DNA from: Bryobacterales bacterium
GTDB taxonomy: Bacteria; Acidobacteriota; Terriglobia; Bryobacterales; Bryobacteraceae
NCBI GenBank assembly: GCA_003162425.1
Contig: PMOK01000076.1
Location: forward strand, 1-32,571
Direction of reading: 5' to 3'
DNA length: 32,571 nt
Shown: piece by piece, positions 23,989 through 31,661 of the stretch
Position numbering within the stretch: the stretch's first letter is position 1
Layout of the letters: the number at the start of each line of letters is the position of its first letter
Program-made: the position numbers and the translations under genes
The notes under the pieces: model-generated
Databases searched by the model: none
Seen by the model: the letters and a program-made list of their open reading frames with translations, nothing else
What the model was told of the DNA's origin: nothing

Positions 23989-26900
23989 ATGTCCGCCGTC
24001 TCCAGTCAAATTGAGCTAGGGTTCGGAGTCCTATTTGAGGACCTCTACAACCGCGAAGGATTGGTTCGTCTGGATGGAATTTTTCTGCATCATCTAACCG
24101 CCGCCGACCCGAGCCTGAACGCGCGTCTCGCCAATGCCCGCTCCCACCCTGAAGCAATCGCCGCCAAGGACCGTTCCGAGCTGATTATCGAACTGGCCGC
24201 TCACGTTGAAGATTTCCTGGGCGAGCTTTTCGGCATCACCACTGAGATCCAAGCGCTCGGCGTACGCCACAACGCGCTCGCCCCGTTGTTCGCCTTCAAA
24301 CGCAAATTTATCCAGAAGCGGGCCATCTCCGGCGTCACCAAGGAACAAGTCATCGCCATCGACGGCCCCGCATTAGCTTCGGAATTAGAATCGCTCTTCG
24401 GCGAACCGCTCACCCAGCAGGCTTTTTTCCAGCATGTCTCGCGCTGGCTCGAGAATGAAACCGAGCACGCGCCTCGCATCCAGACCGCTGCACGCTACGC
24501 TGCCTGGGCCGCGCTCTCACCCGCGGGAATTCGAAAGCATCACAGTGACGTTCTCTTCAAGGTGGCGCACAAACTCGATCAGCATCATTTGATCCCGGTG
24601 GAAGCCATCCAACTCAACGCCCTTCCCACGCTCCGGCTGCCCGCGGATCGCTGGCGGGATCGCCAGGGATTCAAGCTCACCGATGCGGGCATGGGCCTCT
24701 CCGGCGCCCTAGACCAGGCTCATTACTGCATTAAGTGCCACAACCAGGCCAAGGACAGTTGCTCGTCCGGCTTGAAGGAAAAAACGGGCGAATTCAAAAA
24801 GAGCGCCTTCAACGTCACCCTGGCCGGCTGCCCGCTGGACGAAAAAATTTCCGAGCTCAACGTCGTAAAGCAAAACGGGAACAGCGTCGGCGCGATTGCC
24901 GTTGTTACCATCGACAACCCCATGGCCGCGGCCACGGGCCACCGTATCTGCAACGACTGTATGAAGGCCTGCATTTATCAAAAGCAGGATCCGGTGGACA
25001 TCCCGCAGATCGAAACACGCACGCTGAAAGATGTCTTAGAGCTCCCATGGGGCTTCGAGATTTACAGCCTGCTCACGCGCTGGAATCCGCTCAATTTCGA
25101 GCGCCCCGTTCCGCTTCCTCCCAGCGGTTACAAAGTTCTGGTGGTAGGCCTCGGCCCCGCGGGCTTCACCCTGTCGCATTACCTCATGAACGATGGCCAC
25201 GCCGTGATTGGCGTGGACGGCTTGAAAATCGAGCCGCTGCCCGAAGATCTATCGGGCGTCGACGCGTTCGGCGAGCGTACGCGCTTCCGTCCCATCCGCG
25301 ACATCCAGGAGATCTACGAATCGCTCGACAACCGCGTCATGGCGGGCTTCGGCGGTGTCGCGGAATACGGCATCACGGTGCGCTGGGACAAGAATTTCCT
25401 GAAGATCATCCGGCTGCTCCTCGAGCGGCGCCGCGAGTTCGATATGTTCGGCGGCGTGCGCTTCGGCGGCGCGATGACCATCGATAGCGCTTTCGAAATG
25501 GGCTTCGATCACGTGGCTCTATGCGCCGGAGCCGGCCGCCCCACCGTAATCCCCATGAAGAACGGTTTGTCGCGAGGCGTGCGGCAGGCGTCCGATTTTC
25601 TGATGGCGCTGCAGTTGACCGGCGCGGCCAAGGCCAACTCCGTAACCAATCTCCAAATCCGGATGCCTATCGTCGTGATTGGCGGCGGGCTCACAGCCAT
25701 CGATACAGCTACTGAATCGCTCGCCTACTACGTCGTGCAGGTGGAGAAGTTTCTCCAACGCTACGAAACGCTCGTGGCTGAAAAGGGAGAATCCGAGATT
25801 CGCTCCACCTGGACCGAGGAGGAGGCCGAAACCGCGGACGAGTTCATCGCGCATGGCCGCGCGATTCGCGCTGAGCGTGAGGCTGCTGCGCGTGAGGGTC
25901 GCGCGCCAAATCTCATTGAACTTCTGAATTCGTGGGGCGGAGTGACAGTCGCCTACCGTCGCCGGCTGATCGACTCGCCCAGCTACACGCTGAACCATGA
26001 AGAGGTCTGGAAAGCTTTCGAGGAAGGCATCCGCTTCTCCGAATGCCTGTCGCCACAGGAAGTCGAAGTGGACCGGCACGGACACGCTGCGGCGTTGCAC
26101 TTGATTCGTCGATCGTTTGATGCGGCCACCGGCAAGATGACGGATTCGGGTGACCCGGTGCGCCTGCCCGCGAAATCGATTTTGGTCGCCGCGGGAACGC
26201 AGCCCAACACGGTGCTCGGCCGCGAAGACCCCGAGAACATTATGCTCGACGGCCGTTGGTTCCAGGCGGTGGACGAGAACGGACAGCCCGTGCAGCCCGA
26301 GCGAATCGCCAAGCCCAAAGCCGTGCGCGTGCTGACGTCCGTTCGTCCAGATGGCCGCGGCATCAGTTTCTTCGGCGATCTGCATCCGTCCTTCGCCGGC
26401 AATGTTGTAAAAGCCATGGCCAGCGCGAAGCAAGGATATCCTGTGGTCTCGCGCCTGCTCGGGACCCGAGCCCCGGCCGAACCTCCACCCTCCGAATTAA
26501 CGGCTCGCCTTAACAATGAGCTGCGCGCCGTAGTGAAAGACGTGATCCGACTGACGCCCACCATCGTGGAAGTCGTGGTCCGTGCTCCCATGGCTGCTCG
26601 CGCATTCCAGCCCGGCGAATTCTACCGGCTGCAGAATTATGAAACGCTAGCGGCGCGCGTGAATGGCACAACGCTGGCGATGGAAGGCCTGGCGCTGACG
26701 GGCGCGTCGGTGGATCGCGAAAAAGGGCTGCTCTCCACCATCGTGCTCGAGGTCGGCGGATCTTCCGATCTGTGTGCTCTTCTGAAACCGGGCGAGCCGG
26801 TGATCTTGATGGGACCCACCGGTACGCCCACTGAAACGCCATCGCGCGAAACAGTCCTGCTGGTGGGCGGTGGACTCGGCAATGCTGTGCTGTTCTCCAT

Positions 26901-27510
26901 CGGCCAACAACTGCGCGCCAGCGGTTCCCGGACCATCTACTTCGCCGGATACAAAAAGCTGATTGATCGCTATAAAGTGGAGGAAATCGAAAAAGCCGCC
27001 GACATCGTGGTGTGGTGTTGCGACGAAGCGCCGGGATTCACGCCGGATCGTGTCCAGGACAAAGCGTTCGTCGGCAATATCGTGGAAGCGATGGCCGCCT
27101 ACGCCCGCGGCGATTTGGATGAACCGGAAATTCCGTTCAGCAAGGTCGATCGCCTGATGGTGATCGGCTCGGACGCGATGATGCATGCGGTTCAACGCGC
27201 GCGTCACGCCGTCCTGGCGCCCTATCTCAAGCACGGCCACAAAGCGATTGCGAGCATCAATTCTCCGATGCAGTGCATGATGAAGGAAATTTGCGCCCAG
27301 TGCCTGCAGCAGCACAAAGACCCCATCACGGGCGAAGAGACGGTGGTTTTCTCTTGCTTCAACCAGGACCAGCAAATGGATCACGTAGACTTCGCCAGCC
27401 TCCGCACCCGCCTATCTCAAAACGGCGTGCAAGAAAAACTCACCAAGCAATGGATCGATCGCTGCCTGCGCAAAATGGGCGCCCGAAAAGTGTTAGTGGC
27501 CACTAACTGA
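23989..27510 (+). CDS. Large iron-sulfur flavoprotein oxidoreductase: GltD-like and PyrK/FNR-like fusion
   Basis: An 1173-residue cytoplasmic protein. Residues 1-240 are a helical N-terminal region I do not recognise. A Cys cluster follows (C247, C250, C258, C281, C321, C324, C328) fit for [4Fe-4S] binding. Next is a GltD/NfnB-type flavin domain with dinucleotide motifs GLGPAG (387-392) and GGGLTA (565-570) and AAGTQPNTVLGRE. From about 840 there is a ferredoxin-NADP-reductase/PyrK-like module (FQPGEFYRLQNYE, then LLVGGGLGNAVLFS near 958-971), ending in C1096, C1102, C1105 and C1123, like the [2Fe-2S] motif of PyrK. Both halves of an NfnAB/SudAB-type enzyme thus sit in one chain, which would move electrons between NAD(P)H and ferredoxin or another acceptor. 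The partner is not identified. Confidence 0.85.
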   Translation: MSAVSSQIELGFGVLFEDLYNREGLVRLDGIFLHHLTAADPSLNARLANARSHPEAIAAKDRSELIIELAAHVEDFLGELFGITTEIQALGVRHNALAPLFAFKRKFIQKRAISGVTKEQVIAIDGPALASELESLFGEPLTQQAFFQHVSRWLENETEHAPRIQTAARYAAWAALSPAGIRKHHSDVLFKVAHKLDQHHLIPVEAIQLNALPTLRLPADRWRDRQGFKLTDAGMGLSGALDQAHYCIKCHNQAKDSCSSGLKEKTGEFKKSAFNVTLAGCPLDEKISELNVVKQNGNSVGAIAVVTIDNPMAAATGHRICNDCMKACIYQKQDPVDIPQIETRTLKDVLELPWGFEIYSLLTRWNPLNFERPVPLPPSGYKVLVVGLGPAGFTLSHYLMNDGHAVIGVDGLKIEPLPEDLSGVDAFGERTRFRPIRDIQEIYESLDNRVMAGFGGVAEYGITVRWDKNFLKIIRLLLERRREFDMFGGVRFGGAMTIDSAFEMGFDHVALCAGAGRPTVIPMKNGLSRGVRQASDFLMALQLTGAAKANSVTNLQIRMPIVVIGGGLTAIDTATESLAYYVVQVEKFLQRYETLVAEKGESEIRSTWTEEEAETADEFIAHGRAIRAEREAAAREGRAPNLIELLNSWGGVTVAYRRRLIDSPSYTLNHEEVWKAFEEGIRFSECLSPQEVEVDRHGHAAALHLIRRSFDAATGKMTDSGDPVRLPAKSILVAAGTQPNTVLGREDPENIMLDGRWFQAVDENGQPVQPERIAKPKAVRVLTSVRPDGRGISFFGDLHPSFAGNVVKAMASAKQGYPVVSRLLGTRAPAEPPPSELTARLNNELRAVVKDVIRLTPTIVEVVVRAPMAARAFQPGEFYRLQNYETLAARVNGTTLAMEGLALTGASVDREKGLLSTIVLEVGGSSDLCALLKPGEPVILMGPTGTPTETPSRETVLLVGGGLGNAVLFSIGQQLRASGSRTIYFAGYKKLIDRYKVEEIEKAADIVVWCCDEAPGFTPDRVQDKAFVGNIVEAMAAYARGDLDEPEIPFSKVDRLMVIGSDAMMHAVQRARHAVLAPYLKHGHKAIASINSPMQCMMKEICAQCLQQHKDPITGEETVVFSCFNQDQQMDHVDFASLRTRLSQNGVQEKLTKQWIDRCLRKMGARKVLVATN
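27492..27507. repeat. Perfect 16-bp palindrome at the gene 3' end
   Basis: GTTAGTGGCCACTAAC is a perfect palindrome covering the last codons (LVATN) of the flavoprotein gene, just before its stop. Confidence 0.7.
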
Positions 27511-27583
27511 ACCGCGACCGTAAGGGAGCCGGTGCTTTTTCTCACTGCACCGGTAGAGAACTCTTAAGGGAGCCGCTCTCTAC
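27507..27583. repeat. R1-head repeat and stem-loops between convergent genes
   Basis: The GAACCGCGACCGTAAGGGAG head of repeat R1 contains the flavoprotein stop codon. Two stem-loops follow: CCGGTGC/GCACCGG (27529-27535 with 27547-27553) and GTAGAGA/TCTCTAC (27553-27559 with 27577-27583). Lying between two convergent genes, they may serve as a bidirectional terminator; the T-run is inside the first loop, not after it. Confidence 0.55.
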
Positions 27584-29138
27584 GAATCGCCAGCGCGCGA
27601 ATCAGCAGCGCACTCAGAGCCGCCGTGAGCGTGATGGAGACCAGCAGACCCGCGTACAGCCACGCGGTCGGCGCCAGTGCGCTCAGCGCGAGATCGCGCG
27701 AGTGCGCCGCCGCACTATGCGCATACCAATTCCACACGTCGCGCCCACGCCTCACCGCGGCGCCGCCTCCCGAGTACATGGGGAACAGCTTGACCGTCCA
27801 GGTCGCCACGAGTACCCATCCCCACAGCGCCAGGTTGACAGCGGCCACTCCGGCGCCGATTCGTTTCCAGCGCGACAGGCCTAGGTACACCAGGGCAATC
27901 ACCGGCGCGAGCAGCACCTGTGTGTACCAGGGACTGGCCCCGGCAACACCGGCGCCGCGGTCGGCGAAACTGGCGCACGAAGCATAGGCAACACCCGCGG
28001 AGAACAGCAAAACAGCGGCGAAAATCGCCTGTTCCGCAGGCTGGATAGCGCGGCGGTGGCCGCACCACGCTGCCATGCCGAGGGCCATCAGTCCGAGCAT
28101 GATATCCAGTGTGGTGCTCGAATAGCTGTTGAACCAATTGTTCCCAGTCCACAGCGAAGCCCGCGCCAGAAAACCGCTGGTCGCCAGCCAGTCTATGTGC
28201 GGCGCCGCCGCCAGTGCCTGCCTTACTCCGATGCCGTCAAATGCTTCATGTGTTCCGGCGACGTTGCCGTAGAGCGCCACGTTGCGCAGATACCACGGAC
28301 TCGCCGCCACGATGACCAGCGCGGCACCACCGAGCACAACGCGGAGTGATCCACGATTACGCCATACCAGGATAGCCGCAATGCCGGCGGCCAGCACGGC
28401 GAAGATCAGGAAGTAGGCCTTGGTCAGCAGTCCCGCGGACAGCCACGCGGCGACGCGGAGCGCGCACCGCCGATCCGGTTTGCAGACGAACGTGGCCAGA
28501 GCGGCTAGAAAAAAGGCGCTGACTCCGACGGCCAACCAGTCGTTCGCGACGTGAGCCGTTGTAGCGTAGAGCATTTCCGAACAGAAGATGGTGAAGAGTG
28601 CCGTGGTCGCGAACGGCTCCGGCACCTGCAGGTCGCGGCACAGCGCCGCCGCGCCGAAAAACAGGAGGATGGCCGAACACAGGGCGCAGAACAGACGCAA
28701 CACCAGCACGCGCACAGTGAGGGGGAACCGCGCCATCGACCAATCCAACGGCGCCAGCAGGATGTACGCCAGCGGAGGCTGATGCGCTTCGTAATTGGGC
28801 CGGGAGCTGGCGCGCGGCTCCGGCACCAGCCGTTCGAGATCCCGGCGCCGCTGCGCTCGCTGGTCTTCCGGCAGGGCGAACCAGGCGTCGTAAGAAATTG
28901 CTTCGGGAATCGACGCCGTGAGCACGTGACTGACGGGAGCCAGTTGGAATGACGCGGATACATCATAGGGGATCTTGGTGCCGCCAAGGATGGGCAAGCG
29001 CCGCGTTTGCCAGAGAGTCTCGACGTAGCCGTAGTGGAACGACTCATCGAAACCTTCCCACAGCGGCAGAAGAGCACTGAAGAGCGCGGCGTTGACGATC
29101 CCGAACAGCAGCATAGCCTTCCGGTTGGGCAGCGCCAC
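27564..29138 (-). CDS. Polytopic membrane protein, GT-C glycosyltransferase-like
   Basis: A 524-residue inner-membrane protein with about ten to twelve hydrophobic segments. After the first (LLFGIVNAALFSALLPL) comes WEGFDESFHYGYV; an acidic pair in the first outside loop is the hallmark of GT-C (ArnT/PMT-like, GT39/GT83) and DUF2142 proteins that use polyprenyl-phosphate sugars. A long first loop with PNYEAHQPPLAY also fits these families. It could glycosylate a lipid or protein on the outer face of the inner membrane; substrate unknown. The start is GTG at 29138, 6 nt after a -10-like TAGACT. It is divergent from the truncated psd copy. Confidence 0.75.
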   Translation of the reverse strand: MALPNRKAMLLFGIVNAALFSALLPLWEGFDESFHYGYVETLWQTRRLPILGGTKIPYDVSASFQLAPVSHVLTASIPEAISYDAWFALPEDQRAQRRRDLERLVPEPRASSRPNYEAHQPPLAYILLAPLDWSMARFPLTVRVLVLRLFCALCSAILLFFGAAALCRDLQVPEPFATTALFTIFCSEMLYATTAHVANDWLAVGVSAFFLAALATFVCKPDRRCALRVAAWLSAGLLTKAYFLIFAVLAAGIAAILVWRNRGSLRVVLGGAALVIVAASPWYLRNVALYGNVAGTHEAFDGIGVRQALAAAPHIDWLATSGFLARASLWTGNNWFNSYSSTTLDIMLGLMALGMAAWCGHRRAIQPAEQAIFAAVLLFSAGVAYASCASFADRGAGVAGASPWYTQVLLAPVIALVYLGLSRWKRIGAGVAAVNLALWGWVLVATWTVKLFPMYSGGGAAVRRGRDVWNWYAHSAAAHSRDLALSALAPTAWLYAGLLVSITLTAALSALLIRALAIRRERLP

Positions 29139-29144
29139 CAGCGC

Positions 29145-29150
29145 AGTCTA
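29145..29150 (-). promoter_or_regulatory. -10-like TAGACT before the GT-C-like gene
   Basis: On the minus strand TAGACT ends 6 nt before the GTG start at 29138; this is the leaderless spacing seen at several genes in the window. Confidence 0.38.
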
Positions 29151-29170
29151 GCACGCGGGGCGCATCCCGC

Positions 29171-29434
29171 GATTCGTAGCGTAAGCCTCCGGCTTCGACC
29201 CCCACCCCAGTACAATAGAAGTGTCCATGGTGATCGACGGGATCTACTATGCCCTCGCGCTCAGCGCCGGCGGCGCCGCAGTGTGGTACTTGAGCCGGCC
29301 TGCGTTTGGTATTCCACTGTTTCTTCTGGCCGTTTTCTGCCTCTATTTCTTTCGCGATCCTGAACGCGCCATTCCCGACGGACCCGTCGCCGTTTCACCC
29401 GCCTACGGAAAAGTGGTCGCCATACGCACCGACG
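29171..29434 (+). repeat. Direct repeat, copy 1 of the psd promoter and 5' end
   Basis: 29210-29434 matches 31651-31875 over 225 nt with about four substitutions. Weaker similarity continues upstream through the GCGTAAGCCTCCGGCTT block, with a 4-nt length difference. It includes the TACAAT -10-like sequence and the first ~71 codons of psd. Together with copy 2 it brackets the two-gene insertion. Confidence 0.95.
29211..29216 (+). promoter_or_regulatory. Duplicated psd promoter driving the island (-10-like TACAAT)
   Basis: Exact copy of the TACAAT that precedes the intact psd at 31652-31657. Here it precedes the truncated psd copy, the nucleotidyltransferase and the TIM-barrel gene, which have no other obvious promoter. 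Confidence 0.42.
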
Positions 29435-29472
29435 TTCGAAAAGTGCGCGATCATAGTAGCTCAGATGGGTGA
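29221..29472 (+). pseudogene. Truncated psd copy with a new C-terminal tail
   Basis: An 83-codon frame. Residues 1-71 equal the N terminus of the intact psd product (two hydrophobic segments, then FFRDPERAIPDGP), except that the conserved SPADGK reads SPAYGK. After the duplication ends at 29434, 12 unrelated residues follow to the stop at 29472. The catalytic pyruvoyl-forming GS is absent, so it cannot be a decarboxylase. Its stop overlaps the start of the nucleotidyltransferase gene (ATGGGTGA), so it could still be translated as a two-helix membrane peptide and couple translation to the next gene. Confidence 0.85.
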
Positions 29473-30538
29473 GTTGATAACCCCAACATTGGATCTCAGC
29501 CGACGTGTCGGAAAATCGTGGGCCAACATTGAGTCGGCACGCAAGCTTTCACGTGACACCCTTGCTCAACTCAGACAGGCATTCGCGGATTCAGACTCGG
29601 ACGACACGAGCATAGTGGTCTGCGGTTCGCTAGGACGGGAAGAGTTTACACTCGGCAGCGATATTGACTGGACCTTGATTCTCGATGGGATCGCTGACCC
29701 GAACCATCATGCTCTGTTCATTGATGCCAAGAGAAAGATTGAGGCCTTCGCTCCGAAGGGTGTTGGTAAAGAGGGAACTTTCGGCGCGATGATATCCAGC
29801 CATGACCTCATCCATAATATTGGTGGGGAGGACGATACCAACAAGAATTTGACTCGGCGGTTGCTGCTACTACTTGAATCGAAACCGGTGGGTCGGCGGG
29901 AAGCGCACGAGCGGGTAGTGAGGAATATATTGAATCGCTATCTACTGGAAGATCGCAGCTTTTGGCGTGGCACCGGCACTTATCGACACTACATCCCGCA
30001 TTTTCTACTGAATGACCTTGCTCGGCTCTGGCGCACCATGGCCGTCGACTTCGCATACAAACTACGGGACCGTTCCGGCGATGGTTGGGCCATGCGAAAT
30101 ATCAAGCTTCGAATGTCGCGCAAGCTGCTTTACGTTGCCGGACTTCTGGGTTGCTTTTTCTGCCACTTGGAACTCGACGACGAGTCCCGTCGAGGCGTCT
30201 TCGATGATGTGTCTTCCCATCCCGTGATCGTCGATGTTGTTCATTCGGCGTTTCACGAGACACCGCTCGACATTGTTGCGAGTTTCTTGGCCCCGCATGA
30301 GCATCTTCACAAGGCAGCCTCGCTGTTGTTCGGCGCCTACGACGAATTCCTTGGCATACTTCGCGACTCAGGCCTCCGCGACCATCTCGACAACCTTCCA
30401 GCGGACGACGGCGACACCGACGACGTATATCAACATGCTCGCGAAGTTAGCCATCGCTTCCGCGACTCGCTCCTGGAGTTGTTTTTTGACGACAAAACGG
30501 GATTGGCCGAGCTCACTCGCCTGTATGGAGTGTTCTGA
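29465..30538 (+). CDS. Pol-beta-type nucleotidyltransferase domain protein
   Basis: A 357-residue protein. The motif C53-GSLGREEFTLGSDIDW, with G54/S55 and the metal-binding D66 and D68, is the signature of the Pol-beta nucleotidyltransferase fold (GSxGR...DxD, as in GlnD-, DUF294- and MNT-type proteins). The third acidic ligand is not clear; MISSHDL near residue 120 is a candidate. The rest is mainly helical (HYIPHFLLNDLARLWRTMAVDFAYKLRDR, NIKLRMSRKLLYVAGLL). It would transfer a nucleotide to a protein, small molecule or RNA; no known family target can be named. The ATG at 29465 is used because it overlaps the upstream stop and lies beyond the duplicated psd DNA. The stop overlaps the next start (TGATG). 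Base composition looks less GC-rich than the neighbours. Confidence 0.82.
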   Translation: MGELITPTLDLSRRVGKSWANIESARKLSRDTLAQLRQAFADSDSDDTSIVVCGSLGREEFTLGSDIDWTLILDGIADPNHHALFIDAKRKIEAFAPKGVGKEGTFGAMISSHDLIHNIGGEDDTNKNLTRRLLLLLESKPVGRREAHERVVRNILNRYLLEDRSFWRGTGTYRHYIPHFLLNDLARLWRTMAVDFAYKLRDRSGDGWAMRNIKLRMSRKLLYVAGLLGCFFCHLELDDESRRGVFDDVSSHPVIVDVVHSAFHETPLDIVASFLAPHEHLHKAASLLFGAYDEFLGILRDSGLRDHLDNLPADDGDTDDVYQHAREVSHRFRDSLLELFFDDKTGLAELTRLYGVF

Positions 30539-31263
30539 TGCAACCAATCGGCTATTCAACCGGAGCGCTCGCCCTTTCCGACTTCCGTATGGCCTTGGAG
30601 ATCCTAAGGGAACAGCCGGTTGAGGCCGTCGAGCTCTCAGCAATTCGCGAAAATGAGCTGATTCCTCTGCTTCGCTCCCTGGGTGATTTGGACCTTTCGA
30701 GGTTCACATATGTTTCACTTCACGCTCCAAGCACTTTTCTACCGCAATCCGAAGGCCGGATCTTCCAAGATCTTTATGACAGCAGGCACCACGGCTGGCC
30801 GATTATCGTCCATCCTGATACGCTAAAGCGCGATCCCGACTGGCGCCTCCTGGGATCTCAACTATGTATTGAGAATATGGATAAGCGCAAACCAGTTGGA
30901 CGAACAGTGCAGGAGCTTGATCTCCTCTTCGAAAGGTTCCCAAACGCCTCGTTCTGCTTCGACATCGGCCACGCCCGCCAAGTGGACACTTCCATGATCG
31001 AGGCCTATAAGATGCTCAAGAAGTTTGGCCCCCGACTTCGCCAGATTCATGTAAGCGAAGTGAATTCGCGAAACAAGCATGATCGGCTTTCATTCGTCAG
31101 CATCCTCGATTTTCAGGAAGTGGCGCACATGTTACCCCCTGAAACACCCATAATCATCGAGTCAATCGTTTCCGGCGATCAGATAGGCGCTGAAATCGAT
31201 CGCGTACGGAAGGCGTTAGCAGTAACCAGCAAGCCGGGCGATATGAGCTCGGTTGTTGGCTAG
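30538..31263 (+). CDS. Xylose-isomerase-like TIM-barrel protein
   Basis: A 241-residue cytoplasmic protein of the sugar phosphate isomerase/AP-endonuclease-2 superfamily. Candidate ligands: E32 (AVELS), H62 (SLHAPS), H92 (IVHPD), E112 (CIENMD), D142 and H145 (CFDIGHA), H171 and E174 (IHVSE) and E208 (IIIES), a complete di- or trimetal set. It is shorter than the ~280 residues typical of the superfamily. It could isomerise a sugar or sugar-nucleotide, or act on abasic DNA; the sequence does not decide. Translation is coupled to the nucleotidyltransferase (TGATG), which suggests the two proteins act together. Confidence 0.82.
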   Translation: MQPIGYSTGALALSDFRMALEILREQPVEAVELSAIRENELIPLLRSLGDLDLSRFTYVSLHAPSTFLPQSEGRIFQDLYDSRHHGWPIIVHPDTLKRDPDWRLLGSQLCIENMDKRKPVGRTVQELDLLFERFPNASFCFDIGHARQVDTSMIEAYKMLKKFGPRLRQIHVSEVNSRNKHDRLSFVSILDFQEVAHMLPPETPIIIESIVSGDQIGAEIDRVRKALAVTSKPGDMSSVVG

Positions 31264-31650
31264 CACCCCATCACAAATCACTCCACACTATTTCAGCCTC
31301 TCCACCAACAACTTGCAAACTCCCACATGGTCAATTCGCGAACAGTGCCGTTAATCTGAAGCTGGCATGAACAAGAAATCACTCGCCGAGCCAGCGCCTG
31401 CATCGCGTCCGCAAGTCCCGCGCCCCTCCGCGAATTTGACGCATCGTGAAGTTTTGAGCGTCTCCCATACCCGACAGGCCCAACAACCGCCAACGATCCA
31501 ACCAGTTACGAACGACGCTCTCCCAAACACAAGAATCGCCCGATGCGACAAGACCGCCCCTCGAGCCCCTTCCTCGACTTCGGAGGCGCGCAGCGGCTCC
31601 TTCTTGAATTCCTCGTATTCGTGGCGTAAGCCTCCGGCTTGCGCCACCTC
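31264..31650. other. Non-coding end of the island
   Basis: 387 nt without a supported gene. Open frames of about 100 codons on both strands look non-coding, and the plus-strand one simply runs into an alternate frame of psd. The last part carries the GTGGCG/CGCCAC hairpin (31621-31647). Confidence 0.55.
31621..31647. repeat. Nested palindrome (R2 family)
   Basis: Outer arms GTGGCG/CGCCAC and inner arms AAGCC/GGCTT around TCC, immediately upstream of the psd -10-like sequence. It shares its core with 3056-3097 and 29179-29195 and its ends with 16077-16104. Confidence 0.8.
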
Positions 31651-31651
31651 G

Positions 31652-31657
31652 TACAAT
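31652..31657 (+). promoter_or_regulatory. -10-like TACAAT before psd
   Basis: TACAAT ends 4 nt before the GTG at 31662 and 10 nt before the ATG at 31668, consistent with a leaderless or nearly leaderless psd-pssA transcript. Confidence 0.42.
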
Positions 31658-31661
31658 AGAA

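Noticed and set aside
25519..26433. 304-codon minus-strand frame within the flavoprotein gene
   Set aside because: Antisense of a gene with clear dinucleotide-binding motifs; no ribosome site or known domain.
29440..29520. tRNA-like sequence (GTAGCTCAG with a D-arm-like stem) at the left edge of the island
   Set aside because: No anticodon stem, T-arm or CCA-side stem can be formed, so the match to the tRNA D-arm looks accidental; it is also the start region of the nucleotidyltransferase gene.
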